Notes under the pieces: generated by a model
The model's database searches: none
What the model was told of the DNA's origin: nothing
What the model saw: the letters and a program-made list of their open reading frames with translations, nothing else
Made by a program: the position numbers and the translations under genes
Part shown: positions 16,504 to 24,190 of the stretch, in pieces
Position numbering within the stretch: position 1 is the stretch's first letter
Layout: each line of letters begins with the position of its first letter
NCBI GenBank assembly: GCA_011053005.1
Contig: DRHW01000017.1
Location: forward strand, 1 to 39,525
Reading direction: 5' to 3'
DNA length: 39,525 nucleotides
From: Methylophaga sp.
GTDB taxonomy: Bacteria; Pseudomonadota; Gammaproteobacteria; Nitrosococcales; Methylophagaceae

Positions 16504-17016
16504 TTAAGATTTGTAAGGCATTGCGCCTAAATAATCTTTTTTACCAACTTCTACGCCGTTGTGACGCAAGATGGCATAAGCGGTTGTTATGTGAAAATAA
16601 AGATTTGGAATGGCATGTTGAATGGCAAACTCTTCACCATTTACATATTTTCCTTCCCAGCGAGCTTGAGACACTTTTTGTGTCGCAGAATTGGCAAAAT
16701 CTTCAGCTTTAAAGCCAGCTAAATAGCTTAATACTGATTGGATACGAGCTCGTAGTTCGGCCAGTGTTGTTTCGGTATCGTCATGTTTAGGTGCAGAATC
16801 GACCGTGCCAGTTAAACGCGCTACGCCTAATTTTGCGGTGTCGCAGGCAATTTGTACTTGACGGATTAAGTTAAATTGATCAGCAGCTAAACGTGAATTG
16901 AGCAACACTTCGACATCAAACTTTTTAGATTCGGCAAACTGCTCACCTTTTTCAAGAATGGCGCTTAAATTGTTGAGCATTTTGCTAAATTGTACGACGG
17001 TTAATTCATAAAACAT
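16504..17016 (-). CDS. DUF1993 family protein
   Basis: A 170-aa helical protein of the DUF1993 family, recognised by an N-terminal FYELTVVQFSKMLNNLSAIL, the ARLTG region and a C-terminal NLYFHITTAYAILRHNGV followed by G-KKDYLG. The family resembles the DinB-like four-helix bundle and its function is unknown. The frame is open to a GTG at 17025, but the AGG at 17027-17025 is 8 nt from the ATG at 17016, so I chose the ATG. It precedes phoX on the same strand by 142 bp; a shared transcript is uncertain. The 115 bases upstream, up to the carbonic-anhydrase gene, show no clear signal. Confidence 0.85.
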   Translation of the reverse strand: MFYELTVVQFSKMLNNLSAILEKGEQFAESKKFDVEVLLNSRLAADQFNLIRQVQIACDTAKLGVARLTGTVDSAPKHDDTETTLAELRARIQSVLSYLAGFKAEDFANSATQKVSQARWEGKYVNGEEFAIQHAIPNLYFHITTAYAILRHNGVEVGKKDYLGAMPYKS

Positions 17017-17131
17017 GACATGCACCTATTAGTTAAGGATTGTGGGTTTGAATAGATTGACATGGGGGTGAAGCTGACGATTTTCAATTGATGCGGTTGA
17101 TATTTTATTGAAGCGATGAATACAATTTGGC

Positions 17132-17662
17132 TTATGTCAGATAGTGATTTTTTAACTTAATATAATGATTCGCTGAATACATAAAATGGACGATTTCATC
17201 TTCGGTTAACGGACGAATCCGTTTAGCCGGGCGACCTAAATATAAATAACCACTTTCTAATACTTTGCCTTCAGGTACTAAACTACCGGCGGCGAGCATG
17301 ACGTGTTTTTGCACCACAACATTGTCCATCACAATGCTGCCCATCCCAATTAAACATTCATCTTCTATCGTGCAACCATGTAATAACACTTGATGACCAA
17401 TGGTGACGTTATTGCCGATAATCAGTGGGGAACCTTCAGGCTGCCAGCTCGATTTGTGGCTGACATGAAGCATACTGAGATCTTGAATATTAGTGCCTTG
17501 GCCAATGCGAATAAAATTCACATCACCGCGAATCACTGTGCCGGGCCAAATAGAACTGTTTTTGCCAATTTCAACCTCACCAATTACGCTGGCGGCAGAG
17601 TGAATATAAACCGATTCTGCAATCTGTGGATGTTGGTTTTGAAATGGCTGTATGTTTTGCAT
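17132..17662 (-). CDS. Gamma-carbonic anhydrase family protein (YrdA-like hexapeptide repeat)
   Basis: A 176-aa left-handed beta-helix protein. Hexapeptide repeats run from IHSAASVIGEVEIGKNSSIWPG onward. The gamma-class zinc ligands appear in LHVSH (about 67-70) and IGHQVLLHG (H91, H96), with RGD and QD (N-I-Q-D) around the usual catalytic Arg/Asp. The C-terminal helix includes NHYIKLKNHYL. Homologues (YrdA, CamH-like) bind zinc; activity is often not shown. Two ATGs are adjacent; AAGGAG is 5 nt from the second (17662), which I chose. Not obviously tied to its neighbours, though it follows pnuT by 28 bp and may be read through from the thiamine operon. Confidence 0.9.
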   Translation of the reverse strand: MQNIQPFQNQHPQIAESVYIHSAASVIGEVEIGKNSSIWPGTVIRGDVNFIRIGQGTNIQDLSMLHVSHKSSWQPEGSPLIIGNNVTIGHQVLLHGCTIEDECLIGMGSIVMDNVVVQKHVMLAAGSLVPEGKVLESGYLYLGRPAKRIRPLTEDEIVHFMYSANHYIKLKNHYLT

Positions 17663-17690
17663 CATTACTCCTTGCTACAACGCCTTTGCG

Positions 17691-18299
17691 TTAGCTACTT
17701 TGTAGTCGATAAAGTTTTTGCCAGTTGATGAAGCCGACAGTTGCAAGGATAGTGTAAACAGAAAATAAGATGACCGTAGCGTAAAAACCAGATTGAGCAT
17801 ACAACGCGATAGCAGCGCCATCAATGACCACCCAATACAGCCAGTTTTGTAACACTTTTTTCGCCATTAACCAGGTATTCATAACAGAGAAAATCGTTAT
17901 GCCAGCATCAAGATATGGATGCTGTGATGTCTGGGTTGTGGCTAGGTAATAGGCGGTGATTGCACTGAGCAATGTACCTATGCCTAGAAAGGTCAGTTGT
18001 TTCGTCCACGACCAACTGGTGATGGCTAGCTTATCTTCAGTGGCACCATGTTTTCGCCATAAGGTATAACCATATATCGCCATACCCATGTAGTAGAAAT
18101 GGAGGAAGGATTGCATGGGAAGCTGGCCTTCCCAAAATAAGATGGTGTAAATAAGTGTGCTGGTAAAGGCGATTGGCCAACACCATTGTGATTCTCTCGA
18201 AGCAAAGATAATGTAAGCCATGCCAAGTAGGGCGGCGAAAATTTCCCAGCCCGACATGACGGCAAAGGCATCAACAATGAACGTTAGCCAATCAGACAT
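17691..18299 (-). CDS. pnuT: PnuC-family transporter, probably thiamine-specific PnuT
   Basis: A 202-aa inner-membrane protein with about seven hydrophobic segments and PnuC-family features: YYMGMAIYGYTLWRKHG, the NTWLMAKK stretch and NWLYWVVIDGAAIALY. PnuC members move nicotinamide riboside, PnuT thiamine, PnuX riboflavin, by facilitated diffusion. The genomic setting (TPP riboswitch, TonB receptor, YkoF-like thiamine-binding protein) points to thiamine. The ATG is 2 nt after the preceding stop, so translation is coupled. Transport itself does not need ATP; trapping would need a thiamine pyrophosphokinase, which is not in this window. Confidence 0.85.
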   Translation of the reverse strand: MSDWLTFIVDAFAVMSGWEIFAALLGMAYIIFASRESQWCWPIAFTSTLIYTILFWEGQLPMQSFLHFYYMGMAIYGYTLWRKHGATEDKLAITSWSWTKQLTFLGIGTLLSAITAYYLATTQTSQHPYLDAGITIFSVMNTWLMAKKVLQNWLYWVVIDGAAIALYAQSGFYATVILFSVYTILATVGFINWQKLYRLQSS

Positions 18300-18301
18300 A
18301 T

Positions 18302-18562
18302 CTATTTATCAACCACATCAGCGCGGTCTGTGCCGACCATTTTTAAGACAAAGGCACTGTGTGGCATGACCTTGAATACTTGTTCAATTTCCGCATCCAT
18401 CATATCCATGACATCACGATATTCACCAAATACTTGAGTGCTTAAGCTATTACGTTTCACGATAAGTTTTGGGTTAGTTTCTAGTTTATCGATGAAGGCT
18501 AAGATCGGTTCAACAAAACCTTCGGTCAGAGGATAAAGACTAATATCGATTGAAATACGCAT
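18302..18562 (-). CDS. YkoF-like (MTH1187/YkoF fold) probable thiamine-binding protein
   Basis: An 86-aa single ferredoxin-like domain: IDISLYPLTEGFVEPILAFI, then LIVKRNSLSTQVFGEYRDVM and a C-terminal strand FVLKMVG. YkoF of Bacillus binds hydroxymethylpyrimidine and thiamine with two such domains; single-domain versions occur in thiamine uptake operons with PnuT. There is no signal peptide, so it is cytoplasmic. An AAGGA site precedes the ATG, and a hairpin terminator separates it from the receptor gene upstream, so it may be expressed at a lower level. The binding role is inferred from family and context. Confidence 0.82.
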   Translation of the reverse strand: MRISIDISLYPLTEGFVEPILAFIDKLETNPKLIVKRNSLSTQVFGEYRDVMDMMDAEIEQVFKVMPHSAFVLKMVGTDRADVVDK

Positions 18563-18580
18563 AAGTTTTCCTTATTTTGA

Positions 18581-18609
18581 AAGAAAAAAGGGCTCGTGAA
18601 GAACCCTTT
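18581..18609 (-). terminator. Intraoperon terminator or attenuator after the TonB receptor gene
   Basis: On the - strand AAAGGGTTC pairs with GAGCCCTTT (one mismatch, 5-nt loop; arms 18601-18609 and 18587-18595), followed by a T-rich tract (18581-18589 complement). It starts 16 nt after the receptor stop and ends close to the ribosome site of the YkoF-like gene. Confidence 0.7.
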
Positions 18610-18624
18610 AAAAAGTGATCTGAC

Positions 18625-20673
18625 TTAGTAATCCCAAGTTAGGTTTACACCGACTACGCGAGGTTGGGCAGTTTGTGTGTAAGTATTGGTATTTGAACCA
18701 TCATATAATGGTGGAGTGTTGTCGAATTCAAACCCCCGAGTGTAATAGTCTTTATCAAACAAATTACGAGCCCATAAAGAGACTTTCCAGTCGCCTTGTT
18801 TGTAATCTAAATTTGAGTTGACGATGGCATAAGAGCTTGATTTTGAAGCATGGCTATTGGAGTAATAAAATTCATCCTTACCTTCAATATTGGCCCTAAA
18901 TGTCCAGTTTGACGTTAAGTATATTTCACTGCCCAAGCTAAATTGATAAGCCGGTGCATGCGCTTGGCGTCGACCATTAGCATTGTAAGCATCGGGATCG
19001 GGATTATCGTATTCTTCAAAAGTCGCGTTCAGTAAACCTAAAGAAGCAAAAATACGTAATTTGTCAGATGCCGACCAATCAGCTTCTGCTTCGATACCAT
19101 AATTGGTGCCTTTAGCTGCATTGGTTAAATAGTCTTTAAACTTGCCGGCAACCGCAACGGAGGTTTTTACTTGTGCATCACGTCGTAGTGAATAGAAAGC
19201 ATTAATGCTTGTCATTAAGTCGCCATCAAGCCAAAGTGACTTCAGACCTGTCTCTAAATTCCACATATATTCATTATCAAATTTTAGTTGTGTTGGGAGT
19301 AGCTTTGTACTGTTATTTATACCTCCTGATTTGTAGCCACGTGATAACGAGGTATAGATAAGTTGGTTTTCTTCTAATTGATAATTTAAGCCTAATTTCC
19401 CACCAAATAAGACTTCATCTATCTCTTTATCGATTGCATTTGAGTCGGAATAATCAGCTGTGAAATATTCGACGCGCAAGCCCGAAATGAGCGTTAATTT
19501 ATCAGTTAGGTGGCTATCAAGTTGACCGAAGATAGAGATGTTTTCAGTTTTATAATCATTATCCAAATTGCTATAAGTATAGTTCCTATCTAATTTTTCA
19601 TCTTGGGCTAAGTGATAAAACCCAACTGCCCATTCAGTGCTGTTATTGAATATCCAACCATCTTCATTCGATAAGGCTTTGATCTCTACAGAGCGATTAA
19701 TTCTGCTTCGATTATATTCGTCAAATGCATCATAAATTGGATTATTAACCCAATCATCGTCATAACTATAAACACTGTCGGAGTTTAAGTAGGTTAAAGC
19801 CGTTTGGAGCTGGACTGAACTACTTGCACGCCAATCTGTTTTTAGTGCGATAGCATCTGTTTTTTGGCTATCTTCACCGGGTTGATCTGCTTGACTACGA
19901 CGTGAGTTATCAAATGCAAAGGCATCGTAACCATTATCAATATTAAGGTGTATTAAATTCAAATCGACGGTTAAGCGATCGCTAGCCAACCATTTTAAAT
20001 GGCCTTTTGCTGTGACTTCATCTTGATCTTGAGTGTCATCACGATTCAAAAAGTCATTTTTTATATAACCATCAGATTGATGGCTGTTGATTGAAAACCG
20101 ACCTAGTAATTTGTCTTCAACTAAAGCGCCGCCGACTGCGACACCAAAATCTTGCGTTCCATATTGAGCAATGCCTGTTTCAACATGAATATCAAGATCA
20201 TTCGTAGGTTGCTTGCTTTGCATATTGATAACGCCAGCAAGTGCATTGGTGCCGAAAAGCGTACCTTGAGGACCACGTAAAACTTCAACTTGTTCAACAT
20301 CGAATAAGGTTGCGGCACCACCAATACGGCTAAAATCGATACCATCAATCATCAAACCAACAGAAGGATTAAGCGGTGCTTTAAATTCGCTACGTTCGCC
20401 GATGCCACGAATTTGGAAATATTGGCCACGTGAGGCACCACTTGAAACATTGACGTTAGGCGCGAGGTTTAAGACATCTTCAAGATGCTGAGCACCACGA
20501 GATTCGATAGTATCGCTATTAATGGTGGTTAAACTGATGGGAGTTTCTTGGGCTGTATTGGGACGAAAATCAGCATTGATCACCATGGCTGGAAGTTCGA
20601 CTTCAGCAGTGTCAGCAAGGGTATAGCTGGGAAGTAATGCTGCGATGGCGGCGGGTAAAAACTTAAACTTCAT
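18625..20673 (-). CDS. TonB-dependent outer-membrane receptor, probably for thiamine
   Basis: A 682-aa receptor with a signal peptide (cut near TLA/D, residue 20), a likely TonB box around VELPAMVI, a plug domain (QHLEDVLNLAPNVNV, YFQIRGIGER, VEVLRGPQGTLFGTNALAGVINM) and a 22-strand-type barrel with TYTQTAQPRVVGVNLTWDY at the end and a final aromatic residue. The TPP riboswitch in its leader and the downstream YkoF-like and pnuT genes indicate thiamine or a thiamine phosphate as substrate. The ATG follows AAGG, which can be hidden in a hairpin (20680-20700). Complete, with no frameshift. Confidence 0.92.
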   Translation of the reverse strand: MKFKFLPAAIAALLPSYTLADTAEVELPAMVINADFRPNTAQETPISLTTINSDTIESRGAQHLEDVLNLAPNVNVSSGASRGQYFQIRGIGERSEFKAPLNPSVGLMIDGIDFSRIGGAATLFDVEQVEVLRGPQGTLFGTNALAGVINMQSKQPTNDLDIHVETGIAQYGTQDFGVAVGGALVEDKLLGRFSINSHQSDGYIKNDFLNRDDTQDQDEVTAKGHLKWLASDRLTVDLNLIHLNIDNGYDAFAFDNSRRSQADQPGEDSQKTDAIALKTDWRASSSVQLQTALTYLNSDSVYSYDDDWVNNPIYDAFDEYNRSRINRSVEIKALSNEDGWIFNNSTEWAVGFYHLAQDEKLDRNYTYSNLDNDYKTENISIFGQLDSHLTDKLTLISGLRVEYFTADYSDSNAIDKEIDEVLFGGKLGLNYQLEENQLIYTSLSRGYKSGGINNSTKLLPTQLKFDNEYMWNLETGLKSLWLDGDLMTSINAFYSLRRDAQVKTSVAVAGKFKDYLTNAAKGTNYGIEAEADWSASDKLRIFASLGLLNATFEEYDNPDPDAYNANGRRQAHAPAYQFSLGSEIYLTSNWTFRANIEGKDEFYYSNSHASKSSSYAIVNSNLDYKQGDWKVSLWARNLFDKDYYTRGFEFDNTPPLYDGSNTNTYTQTAQPRVVGVNLTWDY

Positions 20674-20679
20674 TGTTGG

Positions 20680-20763
20680 CCTTTTTAAGATATAAAAAGG
20701 ACAGGGGATAATTCATTGAATACACGTCATGACAAAGTGCGAATGCAGTATCTCGGCCTGTCC
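20680..20763 (-). promoter_or_regulatory. Riboswitch expression platform: RBS sequestor with competing anti-sequestor
   Basis: In the - strand leader, CCTTTTTA (20700-20693) is perfectly complementary to TAAAAAGG (20687-20680) with a 5-nt loop; the second arm contains the AAGG ribosome site of the receptor gene. An alternative helix pairs GGACAGG (20763-20757), which overlaps the 3' side of riboswitch helix P1, with CCTGTCC (20705-20699), sharing the CC of the sequestor. TPP binding should stabilise P1, free the sequestor and block translation. The pairings are visible; the mechanism is inferred. Confidence 0.65.
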
Positions 20764-20847
20764 CTACGCCAGTATTAACTGGATCAGGTTCATAGGGTTC
20801 ATTCTTTTAATAAGAAAATCTCAGGCACAATGGCCGCCCCTAGGCTT
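20754..20847 (-). promoter_or_regulatory. TPP riboswitch (THI element)
   Basis: The - strand shows the conserved THI-box blocks in order: GGGGC, a P2 stem closing on TGCC, CTGAGA, a short variable P3 (TTCTT/AAGAA), ACCCTA-TGAACCTGATC, the P5 stem CCAG-TTAATA-CTGG, and CGTAGGGA. P4 pairs CCCTA with TAGGG, and P1 pairs GCCT with AGGC. It lies 81 nt before the TonB receptor start and regulates thiamine uptake, turning it off when thiamine diphosphate is plentiful. Confidence 0.95.
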
Positions 20848-20888
20848 ACATTTCAGAATGGCTTAGTTAGCCATCAAATGTGTGTCGA

Positions 20889-20894
20889 ATTATA
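20889..20894 (-). promoter_or_regulatory. -10 box for the thiamine uptake operon
   Basis: The - strand reads TATAAT at 20894-20889, about 40 nt before the first riboswitch block, so the transcript would start a little upstream of P1. A weak -35 (TGGCTA) lies 18 nt upstream. The rest of the gap to 21007 shows nothing else. Confidence 0.6.
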
Positions 20895-21007
20895 CGCCAA
20901 GCTACTGTTTTTAGCCATGATTTGTTTGTGTTTTTAACCGCGTCGTTAGTAATGGATTGATTTTGAAGATGACTTGTTTTGACTACATCGATTCTAAAAT
21001 GCTGAAC

Positions 21008-21032
21008 AAAAAACGTTGAATAACGCTTTTTT
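21008..21032 (-). terminator. Intrinsic terminator after the zinc-ribbon gene
   Basis: On the - strand AAAAAGCGTT pairs with AACGTTTTTT around a 4-nt loop, with one G-U pair, and ends in a T-run. The wobble would be an A-C mismatch in a + strand transcript, so it is oriented for the cysB/zinc-ribbon unit. Confidence 0.8.
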
Positions 21033-21041
21033 AGAATGGGG

Positions 21042-21413
21042 TTATTTCAGGCTCGTTCTACAGACGGGGCAAATTCGTTGTTTGCTATTTAGCCGAGTGG
21101 TGGCGACTTTATTGCCGTGATTGTCATAACATCTTGGGCAGAAAAAGCCTTTTTCACCAGAAAAAATATAACAGCCTGACTTTAGTTCTGGCTTAGCAAT
21201 AATGGACGAGGTTTGTTTCAAAGCACCGTTTTGATTTTTACTGAGCTGGGTTAGTTGCTGTTGTAAAAAAGATGTATTGGTTTTTATTTGTTCTAAATGC
21301 AAGCCAAGTGCGTGAATATTTGCCGTTATTTCTAACTCATTATTACGACTAATCGCATCTGCAAGTATGATTAATAACGCTTGTGAGTCATTAATCGGCT
21401 CAAAAATATCCAC
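21042..21413 (-). CDS. Small protein with C-terminal zinc ribbon, unknown function
   Basis: A 123-aa protein. The N-terminal half is helical, with a likely short coiled coil (about 35-62, QIKTNTSFLQQQLTQLSKN). The C-terminal third has a rubredoxin-like zinc ribbon: FFCPRCYD (C-x2-C) and ICPVCRTSLK (C-x2-C), plus one extra cysteine in SGCYIFSGEKG. I do not recognise a named family. The start is GTG at 21413 with AGGA 7 nt upstream. It follows cysB by 23 bp on the same strand and is closed by its own terminator, so the two are probably one transcript. A helper or sensing role in sulfur control is only a suggestion. Confidence 0.7.
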   Translation of the reverse strand: MDIFEPINDSQALLIILADAISRNNELEITANIHALGLHLEQIKTNTSFLQQQLTQLSKNQNGALKQTSSIIAKPELKSGCYIFSGEKGFFCPRCYDNHGNKVATTRLNSKQRICPVCRTSLK

Positions 21414-21436
21414 GTAACTATCCTGATTTATTAGTG

Positions 21437-22354
21437 TTAAATAATGGCTTTTTCGACCAGTTTTTGGGTCAGATGCGGTGCCAGATGTTCGATAAAAGCA
21501 TAGCTGAAACCACGTAAATAGCTACCGCGACGGATCCCCATATAAGTGGTGCTTGGTTTAAATAGATGGCTTACATCTAATGATTGTAGCGGGGCATCTT
21601 TTGCTGCATCAAATGCCATACTGGCGATGATGCCAATCCCCAATTCTAATTCGACATAGGTTTTTATAACATCGGCATCGGTTGCAGTGAACACCACGTT
21701 AGGTGTTAAACCTTGCTCGATAAAAGCTTGATCTTGTTGTGCTCGACCCGTTACGCCCATTGCGTAAGTCAAAAGTGGATAGTCAGCAATGGCTTTTAGT
21801 GTGAGTTTTTTCTCTGATAATAAAGGGTGTCCAGGCGGTACAACCAGCGAACGGTTCCACTCATAACACGGCAAAATAACCAGCGCATCAAATTGGGTTA
21901 AACCTTCTGTTGCAATCGCAATATCAACGCGTCCGGTCGCCGCCATTTCAGCAATTTCAGTCGGTGTGCCTTGCACCATATTTAAATGCACTTTGGGATA
22001 ATGTTGCGAGAATGCTTTAATCGCTTTGGGCAAAGCATAGCGAGCTTGAGTGTGAGTTGTACCTATAGATAACGTGCCAAGTTGATCATTTTTACTATCG
22101 GCGGCGAGCTGGCGGATATTTTCAACATCAAGTAATACACGATCAGCCATTTTAATAACTAATTGACCAAATGGCGTTAAGCCAGTTAACCGTTTGCCAT
22201 GGCGCTCAAAAATTTGCAGACCTAATTCATCTTCAAGCAGCTGCACTTGGTTGCTGACGCCGGGTTGTGAAGTGTGCATAGCATTTGAAGCCGCGGAGAT
22301 GCTTAGACCACGACGGGCAATTTCACGCACATACTTTAATTGTTGAAGCTTCAT
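21437..22354 (-). CDS. cysB: LysR-type regulator CysB (sulfur assimilation)
   Basis: A 305-aa CysB-type LysR regulator. The winged HTH (1-60) contains LQQLKYVREIARRGLSISAA and SQPGVSNQVQLLEDELG, and the ligand domain has TTHTQARYALP, a TATDADVIKTYVELELGIGI stretch and RRGSYLRGF, all typical of CysB/Cbl. In enterics CysB activates cys genes with N-acetylserine. It diverges from the TSUP-cysHDN operon, which is its most obvious target. Length is a little shorter than E. coli CysB, with no truncation visible in the motifs. Confidence 0.92.
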   Translation of the reverse strand: MKLQQLKYVREIARRGLSISAASNAMHTSQPGVSNQVQLLEDELGLQIFERHGKRLTGLTPFGQLVIKMADRVLLDVENIRQLAADSKNDQLGTLSIGTTHTQARYALPKAIKAFSQHYPKVHLNMVQGTPTEIAEMAATGRVDIAIATEGLTQFDALVILPCYEWNRSLVVPPGHPLLSEKKLTLKAIADYPLLTYAMGVTGRAQQDQAFIEQGLTPNVVFTATDADVIKTYVELELGIGIIASMAFDAAKDAPLQSLDVSHLFKPSTTYMGIRRGSYLRGFSYAFIEHLAPHLTQKLVEKAII

Positions 22355-22461
22355 GGCTATATTCTTTTTAGTTATAACAATAGTTAATAATATTCATTCG
22401 ATAGCATATGGTGTGATGGTAAACTTGTCACCTTTTTATATGTCGCAGGCACTAACATAAG
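22355..22461. promoter_or_regulatory. cysB/TSUP divergent regulatory gap
   Basis: This 107-bp AT-rich gap separates cysB from the sulfur operon. Direct repeats TAGTTA at 22369-22374 and 22381-22386 are 12 bp apart, compatible with the AT-rich half-sites that LysR/CysB proteins bind. TATATG (22437-22442) is a possible -10 for the + strand, with no good -35, as expected for an activator-dependent promoter. Assignment is tentative. Confidence 0.35.
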
Positions 22462-23262
22462 ATGGAATGGGGATATACATTAGCTGGATTGGCTGTAGGC
22501 ATAATGATCGGTATGACAGGCGTCGGCGGTGGTTCATTGATGACGCCGATTCTTATTTTTGGTTTTGCAGTGCAACCTGCTGTTGCGGTCGGTACAGATT
22601 TATTATTTGCAGCGATAACGAAGGCTGGCGGCGTGTGGTCTTATTGGCGACATGGGGTTGTACATTGGCAAGTCGTTAAGCGCTTAGCAATGGGCAGCGT
22701 CACGACAACATTAATAACCTTATGGTTTTTAAGTAACGCCGGCGTTGGCAAAGGCGAACATAGTGGTTTAATTACGACCGTGTTAGGTCTTGCTCTTATT
22801 TTAACGTCCAGCGCTTTATTATTAAAAGGTTGGTTGGGCCGCGTTATGAGAGCACAAGCGGGTCATCCTGTGGTCAATGCTCTATATAGCATGCGCCAAG
22901 ATGAAAAACATAAAGCAATCGCAACGGTATTAACCGGTGGTTTTTTGGGCGTGATGGTGACGTTGTCATCGGTTGGTGCAGGTGCATTAGGCGCGGTGAT
23001 TTTGTTGTTTTTATATCCAAAAATGAAAGGGGTAGAAATTGTTGCCACTGACATTGCTCATGCGGTTCCGTTGACTGCGATTGCAGGTTTAGGTCATTCG
23101 GCAGTAGGAACGGTAGACTGGTCATTATTATCATTTTTAGTGATGGGATCATTACCGGGTATTTATATTGGTAGTCACATCGGGGTTAAAATACCTGATC
23201 AAGTAATGAGACGTTTGTTAGCAGTAATATTATTAGGAGTCGGAATTAAATGTCTAATGTAA
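22462..23262 (+). CDS. TSUP (TauE/SafE) family transporter, probably for sulfate or sulfite
   Basis: A 266-aa inner-membrane protein with about eight hydrophobic segments. The TSUP signature GMTGVGGGSLMTPILI and FAVQPAVAVGTDL is at the N-terminus and is echoed in the second half by GVMVTLSSVGAGALGAVIL and ATDIAHAVPLTAIAGLGH, the usual internal duplication. It is the first gene of the TSUP-tusA-cysHDN operon, so uptake of sulfate is the likely role; export of sulfite or another organosulfur anion is the alternative. No ATPase or binding-protein genes are near, so it may be the operon's only sulfate carrier. Confidence 0.88.
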   Translation: MEWGYTLAGLAVGIMIGMTGVGGGSLMTPILIFGFAVQPAVAVGTDLLFAAITKAGGVWSYWRHGVVHWQVVKRLAMGSVTTTLITLWFLSNAGVGKGEHSGLITTVLGLALILTSSALLLKGWLGRVMRAQAGHPVVNALYSMRQDEKHKAIATVLTGGFLGVMVTLSSVGAGALGAVILLFLYPKMKGVEIVATDIAHAVPLTAIAGLGHSAVGTVDWSLLSFLVMGSLPGIYIGSHIGVKIPDQVMRRLLAVILLGVGIKCLM

Positions 23263-23483
23263 TTGAAAGCGTCGATTTGACTCTATATGGCTGCCCAATG
23301 CATTACATTAAAGCGCGAGAAATACTCAGTAAAATGGCGCAAGATCAAGCCATCATCTTTAAGATTAATAATGGTGATGCAGTGGAAGATGTAATGAAAA
23401 GTTTGCGTCAAGATGGACAAGATTGTGAGATAGAGTCGACACAATCATTGACCACAACGGTTAAGGTAATAAAAAGAATATGA
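23250..23483 (+). CDS. TusA-like sulfurtransferase family protein
   Basis: A 77-aa SirA/TusA-fold protein: strand, YGCPMHYIKAREIL helix, KINNGDAVEDVMKSL and a C-terminal strand. The active cysteine (C15) is kept, but the usual CPxP is CPMH. TusA proteins carry persulfide sulfur between enzymes. The gene overlaps the TSUP gene by 13 bp and cysH by 4 bp and has AGGAG at 23235-23239. Its place between transporter and APS reductase suggests a role in assimilation rather than tRNA thiolation, which is inference. Confidence 0.85.
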   Translation: MSNVIESVDLTLYGCPMHYIKAREILSKMAQDQAIIFKINNGDAVEDVMKSLRQDGQDCEIESTQSLTTTVKVIKRI

Positions 23484-24178
23484 GTAATATTAGTGAAAAA
23501 TTAGCGGCTAAGATTGAAGACGTCAAACAAGTATTAGCAGAAATTGCAGCGGATTATGAGCCAGCGACACTCGCATCCAGTTATGGTGCAGAAGACATGG
23601 TGTTAATGGATCTTATTTGTAAATTTGCACCAGAGATTGAGGTTTTCACGCTCGATACTGGGCGCTTGCCAAAAGAAACTTATGAAGTAATGCAACTGGC
23701 TAAGGCGCGTTACAATCGTGAGGTCAAAGTATATTTTCCTGATGCGTCAGATATTGAAAGCTTTGTAACGCAACAAGGTCCGAATGCGTTTTATGACAGT
23801 GTTGAATTACGAAAACAGTGTTGTGGCATTCGAAAAGTTAAGCCTTTACAACGTGCTCTGGCTGGAAAAAAAGCATGGTTAACAGGTATGCGTCGTTCAC
23901 AAGCGGTAACACGCAGTGAATTACCTGTATCAGAACGCGACGAAGATCATGGTCTGCAAAAATTCAGTCCATTAACGGCATGGTCAAATGGTGATGTATG
24001 GGCTTATCTTCGTGCTTTTGATGTGCCTTATAACAAATTACATGACCAAGGCTATGCCAGTATTGGTTGTGAACCTTGTACCCGCGCGATTACAGCAGGA
24101 GAAGATATTCGCGCTGGCCGTTGGTGGTGGGAAAATCCGGAATCTAAAGAATGTGGTTTACACGTTAAAGCGAAATAA
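23480..24178 (+). CDS. cysH: Assimilatory APS reductase (CysH family, Fe-S type)
   Basis: A 232-aa phosphoadenylyl/adenylyl sulfate reductase. The PP-loop-like motif SSYGAEDMV is at 33-41. Four cysteines that hold a [4Fe-4S] cluster in APS reductases are present: C114-C115 in KQCCGIRKV and C197-x2-C200 in GCEPCTRA. The catalytic cysteine is in the C-terminal ECGLH (C225). PAPS-specific enzymes of the E. coli type lack the four cluster cysteines, so APS is the expected substrate; reduction gives sulfite with thioredoxin as donor. It overlaps the TusA-like gene (ATGA) and is followed by cysD after 12 bp. Confidence 0.95.
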   Translation: MSNISEKLAAKIEDVKQVLAEIAADYEPATLASSYGAEDMVLMDLICKFAPEIEVFTLDTGRLPKETYEVMQLAKARYNREVKVYFPDASDIESFVTQQGPNAFYDSVELRKQCCGIRKVKPLQRALAGKKAWLTGMRRSQAVTRSELPVSERDEDHGLQKFSPLTAWSNGDVWAYLRAFDVPYNKLHDQGYASIGCEPCTRAITAGEDIRAGRWWWENPESKECGLHVKAK

Positions 24179-24190
24179 TTAGAGAATTTT

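Noticed and set aside
20694-20763. Plain intrinsic terminator GGACAGG/CCTGTCC followed by TTTTT in the riboswitch leader
   Set aside because: The loop would be about 50 nt and the 5' arm belongs to P1, so TPP would prevent termination, the reverse of normal logic. The anti-sequestor model fits better, though a mixed mechanism is not excluded.
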